A stretch of DNA of 34,363 bases. It comes from Xenococcus sp. PCC 7305 (GTDB taxonomy: Bacteria > Cyanobacteriota > Cyanobacteriia > Cyanobacteriales > Xenococcaceae). The notes beneath the pieces were generated by a model, which was not told the origin of the DNA, did no database searches, and saw only the letters and a list, made by a program, of their open reading frames with translations. The stretch is taken from assembly GCF_000332055.1 (NCBI RefSeq), contig NZ_ALVZ01000164.1, positions 1 to 34,363 on the forward strand. Direction: 5' to 3'. The translations under genes and the position numbers were made by a program. Positions 1-8,252 of this stretch are shown here, in pieces (position 1 is the first letter of the stretch; the number at the start of each line of letters is the position of its first letter).

Positions 1-143
1 GGCAGAAGGATAAAACTACTTCTAACTTATCCCTTTAGGTTGAATTCCTCCACTTCTTTAAGTGGAACAGGGCATAGTGGTGAGTCTAATTCTCCCACTA
101 TGCCAGTTACCTTCTGCCTTCTGCCCTCTGCCTTCTGCCTTCG
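1..143. repeat. Structured repeat-rich leader upstream of sdhA, with nested inverted repeats
   Basis: There is no gene here. GGCAGAAGG at 1-9 is the reverse complement of 110-118. Between them are two hairpins: 49-55 with 60-66 (7 bp, 4-nt loop) and 71-80 with 95-104 (10 bp perfect, 14-nt loop). The right side, 110-143, is a tandem heptamer array alternating CTTCTGC and CCTCTGC. No T-run follows the 10-bp stem, so it does not look like an intrinsic terminator. It may be a folded repeat element or the 3' region of a gene outside the window. Confidence 0.6.
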
Positions 144-200
144 ATTTAAAATTGTAAGTGTGGATATAAAAGTAGATAGTAATTAAACTCCCTAGCCAAA

Positions 201-2114
201 ATGCAATTAGATCCGAAAATTCCCTCAGGTAGACTGCAAGATAAATGGGACGGCTACAAAGATCACTGTAAATTGGTTAGTCCCGCCAATAAAAAGAAAC
301 ATACCATTCTCATTGTAGGAACTGGTTTAGCAGGGGCTTCCGCGGCTGCTACCTTGGCAGAATTGGGTTACAACATCAAAAGCTTTTGTATCCAAGATTC
401 TCCGCGTCGAGCCCATAGTATTGCTGCTCAAGGAGGAATTAACGCCGCGAAAAACTATCCGAATGATGGGGACACTATCTGGCGATTATTTTACGACACC
501 ATCAAGGGAGGAGATTACCGTTCTAGAGAAGCTAATGTCCATCGTTTAGCTCAAATTAGCAACCAGATTATCGATCATTGTGTAGCCCAGGGTGTTCCTT
601 TTGCTCGGGAGTATGGTGGGTTATTAGCCAATCGTTCTTTTGGGGGAGCCCAGGTATCCCGTACTTTTTATGCCAAGGGACAAACGGGACAGCAATTATT
701 GCTTGGTGCTTATAGTGCGATGTCGCGACAAATTGCTGAGGGAAAAATTACCATGTTGACCCGTCGCGAAATGTTGGATTTGGTTCTTATTGAGGGGAAA
801 GCGCGAGGCATTATCGTTCGCAATTTGATTACAGGTCAAATGGAAAGATACGCTGGAGATGCTGTCCTGCTTTGTACGGGGGGATATAGCAATGTTTATT
901 ATCTTTCTACCAATGCCCAAAATTCCAATGTAACCGCTGCCTGGCGATGTTACAAGCGGGGTGCATTGTTTGCTAATCCTTGTTTTGCGCAAATTCATCC
1001 AACTTGTATTCCTGTTTCTGGTGACTATCAATCGAAACTTACTTTGATGAGTGAGGGTTTGCGTAATGATGGGCGGGTTTGGGTGCCGAAAAAATCTGGG
1101 GATCAACGCCATCCCAATGAGATTCCTGAAGCAGAAAGAGATTATTATCTCGAAACTAGATATCCCAGTTTTGGCAATTTGGTTCCTCGGGATGTAGCAT
1201 CTCGGAACGCCAAACAAATTACTGATGAGGGAAGGGGAGTTGGTGGGAAAGGATTATCGGTGTATCTGGATTTTCGGGATGCCATTAACAAGTCGGGAAA
1301 AGAGGCGATCGCGGAAAAATACGATAATCTCTTTCAAATGTATCAACGGATCACAGATGAAAATCCCTATCAAGTTCCCATGCGAATTTATCCTGCGGTA
1401 CACTATATAATGGGCGGTTTATGGGTTGATTACAATCTCATGAGTACGATTCCTGGATTACATGTTTTAGGGGAGGCCAATTTTTCTGATCACGGTGCGA
1501 ACCGCCTGGGAGCTAGTGCTTTGATGCAAGGCTTAGCAGATGGTTATTTCGTAATTCCCTATACTTTAGGTAACTATATTGCCCAAACAGATCCCCCAGC
1601 GGTCAGTACAGAAGATCCCGCTTTCACTGAAGCTGAAACTGCTGCAAATCATAAAATTCAACAACTTTTGAATATTAATGGCTCGAAAACTGTGAGTGAG
1701 TTTCATCGTCAACTAGGGAAGATACTTTGGGATGACGTGGGAATGTCTCGGAGTAAATCAGGCTTGGAATCTGCGATCGCGAAAATTGCCGATCTGCGAT
1801 CGCAATATTGGCAAGATCTCAAAGTTACAGGCAGCAACGAAACTCTCAATAAAAACCTAGAATTTGCAGGAAGAGTTGCTGACTTCCTAGAACTCGGTGA
1901 ATTAATGGCAAGAGATGCCTTGAACCGAGAAGAATCTTGTGGAGCACATTTTCGGGAAGAATACCAAACTGCTGAAGGAGAAGCCCAAAGAAATGATCAA
2001 GAATATTCTTATGTTGCTGCTTGGCAATATCGAGGAACAGAAGAAAAACCTTTATTGCAAAAAGAAGCCTTAAAGTTTGATAATGTGGAATTAACTCAAC
2101 GTAGTTATAAGTAA
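201..2114 (+). CDS. sdhA: Succinate dehydrogenase/fumarate reductase flavoprotein subunit
   Basis: This is the FAD-binding catalytic subunit of succinate:quinone oxidoreductase, which oxidises succinate to fumarate and in cyanobacteria feeds electrons to the thylakoid plastoquinone pool. The protein has 637 residues. The N-terminal dinucleotide fold reads [17 protein letters not shown] (about residues 41-57). His72 in [12 protein letters not shown] is the expected covalent FAD attachment site. HPTCIP and the C-terminal FAD segment ([16 protein letters not shown], about residues 425-440) are also present. The length suits the non-proteobacterial SdhA type. No sdhB or membrane anchor is adjacent; cyanobacteria often keep these genes apart. 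The start is ATG at 201, with no clear Shine-Dalgarno sequence. An L-aspartate oxidase was considered, but the C-terminal region fits SdhA better. Confidence 0.93.
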   Translation: MQLDPKIPSGRLQDKWDGYKDHCKLVSPANKKKHTILIVGTGLAGASAAATLAELGYNIKSFCIQDSPRRAHSIAAQGGINAAKNYPNDGDTIWRLFYDTIKGGDYRSREANVHRLAQISNQIIDHCVAQGVPFAREYGGLLANRSFGGAQVSRTFYAKGQTGQQLLLGAYSAMSRQIAEGKITMLTRREMLDLVLIEGKARGIIVRNLITGQMERYAGDAVLLCTGGYSNVYYLSTNAQNSNVTAAWRCYKRGALFANPCFAQIHPTCIPVSGDYQSKLTLMSEGLRNDGRVWVPKKSGDQRHPNEIPEAERDYYLETRYPSFGNLVPRDVASRNAKQITDEGRGVGGKGLSVYLDFRDAINKSGKEAIAEKYDNLFQMYQRITDENPYQVPMRIYPAVHYIMGGLWVDYNLMSTIPGLHVLGEANFSDHGANRLGASALMQGLADGYFVIPYTLGNYIAQTDPPAVSTEDPAFTEAETAANHKIQQLLNINGSKTVSEFHRQLGKILWDDVGMSRSKSGLESAIAKIADLRSQYWQDLKVTGSNETLNKNLEFAGRVADFLELGELMARDALNREESCGAHFREEYQTAEGEAQRNDQEYSYVAAWQYRGTEEKPLLQKEALKFDNVELTQRSYK

Positions 2115-2145
2115 TAACGTGCCTTATGACCTTGAGAGCCGTCAT

Positions 2146-2201
2146 ATTACCCATTACCCATTACCCATTACCCATTACCCATTACCCATTACCTATTACC
2201 T
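2146..2201. repeat. STRR array: six ATTACCC and two ATTACCT units
   Basis: Eight contiguous heptamers fill 56 bases exactly, between the sdhA stop and the next gene. The array happens to be open in one frame and encodes a run of His-Tyr-Pro-Leu-Pro-Ile-Thr residues ahead of the likely true start of the downstream gene. Confidence 0.95.
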
Positions 2202-2211
2202 ATTCTTGACA

Positions 2212-3276
2212 GTGAAACTTAAGCGAGAATTATTTCGGAATTTTAGAGCAATTAAATTTTGTTCAGCAACTATAATCTTTATCTGCATTATTGTCCCCAT
2301 TGAATTTAGGAACAATGCGGTTGCTCAATCGACATTACCTAAAGACATCAGGATGGGAATCCAAGAACTCGCTAGTTCCATTGGGAAAAGAAGACCTTCA
2401 GGTAATTGGGGTGGGTTTTGTCCATTATTTGGGCAAGAATTAGCAAAAGAACTGCAAGCAAGTAATACTAATATGATTGTCAAAGCGCCATATATTACTA
2501 ATAGCTATGCTAATAGATATGATGGATTAAAACAAAATTTGGTTCAGATTGAATGTGGTCCTAATACAATTATTTCAGACCAAAAAATATTGGAAGAAAA
2601 AGGCTGGACACATATCGAATTTTCTGATCCATTTCACACAACAGGAATCAAAATCTTATTAAAAAAAGAATTAGCAAAAAGTAGTGAAGATGAAATAGGA
2701 AATATTCCCCAAGACAAGTTGAAGGATATTGTTATCGGAGTGATTTATGACACCACAACTTACTATCAATTAAAAAAATCAGGATATAAATTCGTCACCT
2801 TCAAAACTATTGAAGCAATATTGCAAGCACTTGAAAAAGGTGAACAAATCCAAGCCTATGCTGATGATGCACTAATATTAAAAACTCTTCTCGAAAGCGA
2901 CTATCAAAACGAGGGCTATGTTTTATATCCTCAAAAAAAGGGCGATTATTTACCGAGAACCGCCCAGGAAGATTATGGTCTAGTTGTGTTAAAGGATTCA
3001 GGTTATTCCCAGCTGTTACTCGATAAAATCAACAAAACCTTAGAAATAGCAAGCATTAAAGCATATCAGGAAAAATTAAAGAATGAAGAAACAGGACAAA
3101 CCAAGCAACAATTACTAGAAGAACAAGATCGTTACATAACTGAGATACTGCAAAAATTCAAGGAGAAAGAAGACGCTAACCGCATACTGATATTAGTTAT
3201 AGCTGTTTTATCGATCCTCAGTATAGTGCTAACCTTCCTTCTAATTCTACAATCCTCTAGAAACCGTGATAGCTGA
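2212..3276 (+). CDS. Solute-binding protein (family 3-like) with C-terminal membrane anchor
   Basis: The frame is open from an ATG at 2119, but the first 31 codons come from the heptamer array. I prefer the GTG at 2212, giving 354 residues that start VKLKREL and run into a signal peptide ending near NNAVAQS. The mature part resembles periplasmic binding protein type 2 / SBP_bac_3 domains: NWGGFCPLFGQELAKEL, then a YDGLKQNLVQIECGPN stretch and FSDPFHTTGIKILLKK, all typical of cyanobacterial family members. A Glu/Lys/Gln-rich, probably helical stretch follows. After it comes one strong transmembrane helix (RILILVIAVLSILSIVLTFL) and a short polar tail. No ABC permease, ATPase or ion-channel pore is attached or adjacent. 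It may be a membrane-tethered ligand sensor or scavenger; the ligand is unknown. Confidence 0.72.
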   Translation: MKLKRELFRNFRAIKFCSATIIFICIIVPIEFRNNAVAQSTLPKDIRMGIQELASSIGKRRPSGNWGGFCPLFGQELAKELQASNTNMIVKAPYITNSYANRYDGLKQNLVQIECGPNTIISDQKILEEKGWTHIEFSDPFHTTGIKILLKKELAKSSEDEIGNIPQDKLKDIVIGVIYDTTTYYQLKKSGYKFVTFKTIEAILQALEKGEQIQAYADDALILKTLLESDYQNEGYVLYPQKKGDYLPRTAQEDYGLVVLKDSGYSQLLLDKINKTLEIASIKAYQEKLKNEETGQTKQQLLEEQDRYITEILQKFKEKEDANRILILVIAVLSILSIVLTFLLILQSSRNRDS

Positions 3277-3284
3277 CAACTGAT

Positions 3285-4253
3285 TTAACTAGCTTCTTCT
3301 TCGTATTCAGGAATTTTCTCCACTTGTTTTTCCGGGATATTTACTGGAGGGGGATTATAGGGCTGAGGGCTTTCATCATCATCCCACACATCATCTGTCC
3401 CTTCACTATATTCAGGTTCTTGAACTGGCATTTGCGGTTCATAAGGCACATAGACTTTTTTATCTTCTACCTCTGCATCGCCCCAATTATCTTCTTCATA
3501 CTCCTCATAAGCTACAGTTTCTGCCTTTTGCTGAACTGGGGGCACAACTCTTGCTTCTGGCCATTCATCCTCATCCCAGCGTTCCTCTTTGACAGGAATT
3601 CTTGCTTCTATCGGAGTACTAATGGTCGGACGTTCAGGAACCCCTGTCCCCAACTGATTTTCAGCTTTAATTGTCGGTGGATAGTAATCTTCTTCATCAT
3701 CATCCAAAATCGAGCGCCCAAGACCAAGGCGTTCTAAGACTCCTACAGTAACCTGAGTCAAACGTTCTTCCGAACCTTCAAAGACGATCAGACGGTTAGG
3801 ACCACTAGTAACAACATCATCTATAGACAATTCATAAGTGCTAATTAGTTGATCGGGAATTTGAGGAATACCCAAAGAAGCTATCGTGATGGCATAGACC
3901 TTCCCATCCAAAGAATCAAATTGAAAATCTCTAACTTTTCCTAATGGTTTATTCGCTTCAGTTACCACTTCGCAATTTATCAGACTACTATATGCTTCGA
4001 TATCGATATCTTCAATCACATTTTCGTCTTCGACTAAAATCACATCTCCCGTTTGACAAATACTGGCAAGGTACATGTATTTGGGTATTCCAGAAACTGA
4101 TAGTAAATTGTCCCGCAAACCCAGGGCAACTATTTCTCTGCGATCCATATCAACCAAAATTTCTTTGACTACCCCAATTCTTTTGCCAGTATTACGGGCA
4201 ATAACTTGAGTATTAATAAATTCAGAACGAAGACGTATATTTTCAGTGATCAT
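3285..4253 (-). CDS. PRC-barrel domain protein with acidic, Trp-rich disordered tail
   Basis: The protein has 322 residues. Two PRC-barrel-like modules occupy about residues 1-85 (RSEFINTQVIARNTGKRIG, then VKEILVDMDRREIVAL) and about 90-170 (INCEVVTEANKPLGKVRDF, then FDSLDGKVYAITIAS). PRC barrels are small beta-barrels found in the photosynthetic reaction centre H subunit, RimM and many cyanobacterial proteins. The C-terminal half looks disordered and contains recurring Trp-acidic patches (RWDEDEWPEA, EEDNWGDAEV, DDVWDDDES) separated by Pro/Val/Gln stretches. There is no membrane segment. The start is ATG at 4253. The gene converges on the solute-binding gene, with 8 bases between the stops. 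The cellular role is not known from sequence; a scaffold or assembly role in photosynthetic membranes is a guess. Confidence 0.78.
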   Translation of the reverse strand: MITENIRLRSEFINTQVIARNTGKRIGVVKEILVDMDRREIVALGLRDNLLSVSGIPKYMYLASICQTGDVILVEDENVIEDIDIEAYSSLINCEVVTEANKPLGKVRDFQFDSLDGKVYAITIASLGIPQIPDQLISTYELSIDDVVTSGPNRLIVFEGSEERLTQVTVGVLERLGLGRSILDDDEEDYYPPTIKAENQLGTGVPERPTISTPIEARIPVKEERWDEDEWPEARVVPPVQQKAETVAYEEYEEDNWGDAEVEDKKVYVPYEPQMPVQEPEYSEGTDDVWDDDESPQPYNPPPVNIPEKQVEKIPEYEEEAS

Positions 4254-4621
4254 TTTTTATTATTTAATTTACCGATAGCTATAGCTGACTCACACAAGTA
4301 GTGCTATTCTAATGTAAAGTTTTATTTTTTATGGTTAGCAACACTAAACTTTAAGTCTAAAACTTAAAAACAAATTTACTATTAACTTTCACCAAGACCA
4401 TTGTAGCTAATCTCTGTAGCTAATCCTTAACTATTTGACCTATTTGAGCATGAATGATTTATTTTGACAAGACTGGCGATCTCGGCGGAATCAAGAAAAT
4501 GCGTGCCCAGTGAAGCAAAAAGTCTGTGGGATGTTATTTCCGCAAGGAAATTGGGTAATCTAAAATTGTTATAATCCAAAATCGTTAATTTAAAACGGGG
4601 CATTTTCCGTCTGTAGTAATT
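4254..4621. other. 368-bp divergent intergenic region
   Basis: AT-rich spacer between two divergently transcribed genes, with no convincing ORF. It holds an inverted repeat, TTTAAGT at 4350-4356 with ACTTAAA at 4362-4368. It also holds two direct copies of TGTAGCTAATC at 4402-4412 and 4415-4425 (period 13), and an extended -10 promoter element described separately. Confidence 0.6.
4567..4575 (+). promoter_or_regulatory. Extended -10 promoter candidate for the PATAN gene
   Basis: TGTTATAAT carries a perfect TATAAT hexamer with an upstream TG, 46 bases before the ATG at 4622. No good -35 hexamer sits at 16-18 bases, which fits an extended -10 or activator-dependent promoter. Confidence 0.4.
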
Positions 4622-5893
4622 ATGGGGCAAGATCTTCAGCAAGCTTCAGTGCTGACGCTGGAAGATGTGCTGAAACAACTCGCAAAGCTCAATGCTGATG
4701 GTTGTTTGCAGATATCTTATAACTCTATTGTTTTTTTTGTCTATTTAAATCAAGGACAAATAGTCTACGCAACTAATTCTCTTGCTCCTTTTGAGAGGCT
4801 TGAGCGTCATTTACGTCGTTTGAGCAATCAGAATAGCAAGTTGACGAACGATACCATTAAATTGGCGCGCCAGAAATTCAGACAGGTTATCGAGTCCTAT
4901 GTGGAGATTCCTTCTGATTATCGGGGAATTTTATGGCTAGCAGATGTAGAGCATCTAAATTCTCAAGAAGTTTTGACTTTGGTCAGAAGAATTACCAGAG
5001 AAGTCTTTGAATCGATATTATGCTTACCAAAGGACACTGCTTATCAATTCACTGAGCAGTCTCAACAATTGCCTGAGATATGTCAATTTGAGTTAGCACC
5101 CTATATTAAGCAATGCCATAGTAGAATTGAAGCCTGGCAAACGTTTGCTAAGCACATTAAATCCTCATTTCAGCGTTTATATTTAGTGTCTGATGATCTT
5201 AATCATCACAATATTCCTAATTTAACAGCCGAGCAAAACGAGACTATTAGCAAACTTCTTAAAGGGTTAAACTTTCGCCAGATTAGTGCGTTAATTGACA
5301 AAGATGAGTTGATTGTTGCCAAAATTTTATATCCTTCGATTGTCAATAATAATATTTTAGTTAGAAATCCCAAATCTCCATTTAATAGACTGCCTAGTTT
5401 GATATTTCAGGATTCTGATAATTTGTTTGCCAATATCACTCATGATTTAAATGAAAATTTACAGTCTGCAGATGAGACAAGTCAGCAAATAGAATTTAAC
5501 AGTAAGCAAACTATTGAGCTTTTGGGCAAAAGATGGAAAATTTCTTTTGTGGACCATAATCTAACCATCGATGAGAATTTTGCCGGTTTATTGGGTAGTA
5601 AAATATTTGATATCTACATAATTAATGACCCCATGAAAGCATTTGAGAAATTAATTGAATTTCAACCGGAAGTAATTTTTCTTGCTGTTGATATGCCGAA
5701 CATTAACGGGTATGAATTATGTGGATTATTAAGAAATCATAATAATTTTAAAACTACACCTATTATTCTAATTTCAGAGAATAAAGGGCTTCCCAATTCC
5801 AGTAAGTTAAAACTTTTAGGAGTAACGGATAACTTGATTAAACCTTTTACTCAAGAAAGCCTTTTGAGCATTGTTTTGAAAAATCTGCACTAA
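4622..5893 (+). CDS. PatA-type regulator: PATAN domain plus degenerate receiver
   Basis: The protein has 423 residues. The N-terminal part matches PATAN/DUF4388 regulators of cyanobacteria (LTLEDVLKQLAKLNADGCLQ, then FFVYLNQGQIVYATNSL). A helical segment with LLKGLNFRQISALIDKDEL follows, resembling the winged-helix end of PATAN proteins. Residues about 305-423 form a CheY-like receiver. PatA, PixG and TaxP1 are family members with roles in heterocyst patterning and phototaxis. The receiver lacks key residues: the phosphoacceptor position in FLAVDMPNINGYE is Ala355, only one acidic residue is left in the first pocket (Asp311, with His312 after it), and Lys407 is retained. It is therefore probably not switched by Asp phosphorylation. 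No cognate kinase is adjacent. It converges with the next gene, with one base between the stops. Confidence 0.85.
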   Translation: MGQDLQQASVLTLEDVLKQLAKLNADGCLQISYNSIVFFVYLNQGQIVYATNSLAPFERLERHLRRLSNQNSKLTNDTIKLARQKFRQVIESYVEIPSDYRGILWLADVEHLNSQEVLTLVRRITREVFESILCLPKDTAYQFTEQSQQLPEICQFELAPYIKQCHSRIEAWQTFAKHIKSSFQRLYLVSDDLNHHNIPNLTAEQNETISKLLKGLNFRQISALIDKDELIVAKILYPSIVNNNILVRNPKSPFNRLPSLIFQDSDNLFANITHDLNENLQSADETSQQIEFNSKQTIELLGKRWKISFVDHNLTIDENFAGLLGSKIFDIYIINDPMKAFEKLIEFQPEVIFLAVDMPNINGYELCGLLRNHNNFKTTPIILISENKGLPNSSKLKLLGVTDNLIKPFTQESLLSIVLKNLH

Positions 5894-5894
5894 A

Positions 5895-7226
5895 TTATTG
5901 CTCATTAATTTTTTTAATTTTAATTTGTTTGAGTTTATTCTCTTCAGCAAAGACAACCGTAAAGTACAGGTTATTGTAACTAATTGTTTCTCCTTGAGTG
6001 GGGATTTTTTGCCATCGCTCAAGCAGAAAACCACTCAACGTATGATAATCTTCCGCTAAGGGCAAATCTATATCCAAAGATTCATTAACATCTTCCAAGT
6101 TCATTTGCGCAGGAACCAAAAAAGTTTTTTCATCGAGTTTTTTGATTAAGTTAAGCGTGGTTTCTTGAGGCTCCCCTTCATTGCCAATAATTTCTGTAAT
6201 TAAATCTTGAAGGGTAATTAATCCTGAAGTACCACCAAATTCATCAATTACAATCACCATCGATTTTCGCGATCGCTGCATCAAGGACAACAATTCATTT
6301 AAAGGTGTTGTTTCCGGAATAAAATTAACATCCTCAACCCATTGACTAATTTTAGAATCATTAATTAACTTTCCTTCTGCTAGGGGAATAGCTAGACTTT
6401 TATAGTCAATAAGCCCTTTGATATCATCCAAAGATGTTCCGACGACAGGGTAACGGAAAAAACTTTTTTGGGCGATTGTTTGCAGCAATTCAGCAAAACT
6501 AGCATCTTGAGGGAAAAATTCAATTTCCGTGCGGGGAATCATAATCTCTGCTGCTGTGACATCCGCCAATTCAAAGACATTATTCAGGATTTCTCTTTCC
6601 TCAGCTTCCAAGCCAGTTGATTCTTTTTCTGTAGCGATGATCAACTGCAATTCTTCTGAAGTAACTTTTTTTTCCCATTCTTGCCCGATATATTCAATAT
6701 GGAATAGCTTTAGTAAAAAGCGAGTTGATTGGTTTAGGATTCCGATAAAAGGACGGAAAATACGAGCAATCACTAAACTGGGAGGAGCAAAAAATCGCGC
6801 CAGCTTTTCAGGATAGAGAATCGCAACTGATTTCGGGCATAATTCCCCTAAGACTATTTGTAAATAGACAAGGAAAATAAAAGCAATGGGAATCGCCAAA
6901 GAATGAATTATGGCTTGAGTAATCCATTGTGCTAAAGGCAGTTTGACAATTAGTTGCTTTACGACAACTGCAATTGTCCGTTCACCAATCCAACCTAAAG
7001 CTAAGCTGGAAAGAGTAATCCCCAATTGGGTAGTCGATAAAAGACGGTCTATGCTTTTTTGGAGATATTGAACTGTTTCTGCGGTTACATCTCCATCTTT
7101 AACTAATTGATTTATTCGCGATCGCCGAACCGAAACAATTGAAAATTCCGCAGCAGTAAAAAAAGCATTGATCGCAATCAAAAAAAAGAGCCCAAAAAAA
7201 GATATTAGAAAGTCTTGACTGCTCAT
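5895..7226 (-). CDS. CNNM/CorC-HlyC family membrane protein with CBS domains
   Basis: The protein has 443 residues. The N-terminal DUF21/CNNM membrane domain covers about residues 1-190 and contains FFTAAEFSIVSVRRSRI, GITLSSLALGWIGE and VLGELCPKSVAI, all typical of the family. A tandem CBS pair follows at about 205-335 (EIMIPRTEIEFFP; FRYPVVGTSLDDIKGLID; KSMVIVIDEFGGTSGLIT). A CorC_HlyC C-terminal domain follows at about 350-435 (TFLVPAQMNLEDVNESL; DYHTLSGFLLERW). Family members are inner-membrane proteins tied to Mg/Co or Na-dependent Mg transport. The older name hemolysin C is misleading. The start is ATG at 7226. Nothing in the neighbourhood specifies the ion. Confidence 0.9.
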   Translation of the reverse strand: MSSQDFLISFFGLFFLIAINAFFTAAEFSIVSVRRSRINQLVKDGDVTAETVQYLQKSIDRLLSTTQLGITLSSLALGWIGERTIAVVVKQLIVKLPLAQWITQAIIHSLAIPIAFIFLVYLQIVLGELCPKSVAILYPEKLARFFAPPSLVIARIFRPFIGILNQSTRFLLKLFHIEYIGQEWEKKVTSEELQLIIATEKESTGLEAEEREILNNVFELADVTAAEIMIPRTEIEFFPQDASFAELLQTIAQKSFFRYPVVGTSLDDIKGLIDYKSLAIPLAEGKLINDSKISQWVEDVNFIPETTPLNELLSLMQRSRKSMVIVIDEFGGTSGLITLQDLITEIIGNEGEPQETTLNLIKKLDEKTFLVPAQMNLEDVNESLDIDLPLAEDYHTLSGFLLERWQKIPTQGETISYNNLYFTVVFAEENKLKQIKIKKINEQ

Positions 7227-7332
7227 CGAAAAGACATCAGCGATGACGATGAAAAAATACTTAATCTAATGTAGGATAACAAATTAACAAAAATAATGTT
7301 GAGGGAATTTAGATAATCAAGCAAGACAAGAA

Positions 7333-8034
7333 TCATCTAGTTACGGAGATTTTCTCTAATTTTAATTCTAATTCCTGTTCAGGATAGTCCTTTAGAGTTA
7401 AAGATATATTACGGGAATTATTCAATAAACTAAGGGGTACAATGAGATTGCCTTGGAATTCCTTGCCATTAGCCGGTAGTTCCCCGGGTAATCCCTCGGT
7501 AATAGCACTCAAAGAACGATTCTGATCATCTTTGATATCCATGAAGCTGTAAAGAAAACGGACAGAGTCAGAGCTTTCATTTTTAAGTTTAACCCCCAAA
7601 ATAAGTGAGCTACCTTGGAATTTAGCCTGGGAGACTTCTATCGTGACCCCTCCGGAGCTATTTTTAATCGGGACAAAACCAGCAGGAACATTATCTTGAT
7701 CTTCCTTATTCGTTACTAAACTGGATTTCGATTGACTAAAAGACTGTTGAGATTTCTTCTCTTGCTCTTTTTTTGTTTGATTGTAAATGTGGTCATAGAC
7801 ATTAACCAAGACTTCTCGTTCTTCTATGATGCTTAACCCTTTGTGAGAACCTACTCTTCTTTTGGTCTTAGCTACTGGTTCCTGTGAGTTGGTGTCTGGT
7901 TGTGTAACCACTTTTAGCGCTTCCTTGCCCATCAAATAACCGACATAAGCACTCGCACTGCCGCCAGCCAACATCATTAATAAGAGAACAAATATTAGCA
8001 AAAAAGTTGATTGGAGATTAATGCGATTACTCAT
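7333..8034 (-). CDS. Single-pass membrane protein of unknown function
   Basis: The frame is open from an ATG at 8079, but the ATG at 8034 (MSNRINLQSTFLL) is a better start. It sits just upstream of the membrane helix (FLLIFVLLLMMLAGGSASAY) and has a weak purine-rich site before it. That gives 233 residues. After the helix comes a charged linker rich in Lys, Gln and Ser. The C-terminal part, about 110 residues with alternating hydrophobic beta strands (GVTIEVSQAKFQGSSLILGV; SVRFLYSFMDIKDDQNRSL; NISLTLKDYPEQELELKL), looks like an extracytoplasmic beta-sandwich. I do not recognise the family. It follows the CNNM gene on the same strand but with a different upstream region, so an operon is uncertain. 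Confidence 0.65.
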   Translation of the reverse strand: MSNRINLQSTFLLIFVLLLMMLAGGSASAYVGYLMGKEALKVVTQPDTNSQEPVAKTKRRVGSHKGLSIIEEREVLVNVYDHIYNQTKKEQEKKSQQSFSQSKSSLVTNKEDQDNVPAGFVPIKNSSGGVTIEVSQAKFQGSSLILGVKLKNESSDSVRFLYSFMDIKDDQNRSLSAITEGLPGELPANGKEFQGNLIVPLSLLNNSRNISLTLKDYPEQELELKLEKISVTR

Positions 8035-8140
8035 CCTGTTAAATTTATTTAATTTACTGAGGTTACCAATTATAATCAATAATCAGGTAAGATAATGTCG
8101 AAAGATAACACTATCGTGCATTGTTTTGCTGAAAAGTAAA

Positions 8141-8213
8141 CCAGGGTTGGCCGAGCGGTTTAGGCAACGAACTCATAATTCGTGCAAGGCAGGTTCAACT
8201 CCTGCACCCTGGA
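8141..8213 (+). tRNA. tRNA with CAT anticodon (tRNA-Ile2 or elongator tRNA-Met)
   Basis: A full cloverleaf folds by eye. The acceptor stem 8141-8147 pairs with 8206-8212 over 7 bp. The D stem is GCC/GGC at 8150-8152 and 8163-8165. The anticodon stem ACGAA/TTCGT (8167-8171, 8179-8183) closes the loop CTCATAA with anticodon CAT at 8174-8176. The variable loop has 5 nt, and the T stem GCAGG/CCTGC carries the loop TTCAACT. The discriminator is A8213 and CCA is not encoded. The anticodon stem lacks the three G-C pairs of initiator tRNA. The D-arm resembles plastid trnI-CAU, so the lysidine-modified Ile tRNA is my first choice, with elongator Met as the alternative. Confidence 0.93.
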
Positions 8214-8252
8214 TAAATGAAATAGCAGGTAAAAAGGAACCAGATAATTTCT

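Noticed and set aside
696-1217. 173-codon open frame on the minus strand inside sdhA
   Set aside because: It lies wholly within the clear sdhA coding sequence, has no recognisable domain and looks like a chance shadow.
201-2114. L-aspartate oxidase (nadB) as an alternative for the flavoprotein
   Set aside because: The length of 637 residues, the [15 protein letters not shown] region and the C-terminal part fit the SdhA/FrdA class better.
2146-2201. Possible CRISPR-like array at the heptamer repeats
   Set aside because: The units are 7 bases with no spacers, so they are simple tandem repeats. No cas gene is in the window.
8141-8213. tRNA-Leu or tRNA-Ser, suggested by the GGTTGGCCGAGCGG start
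   Set aside because: The variable loop has only 5 bases and the anticodon is CAT, so it is a class I tRNA for Met or Ile2.
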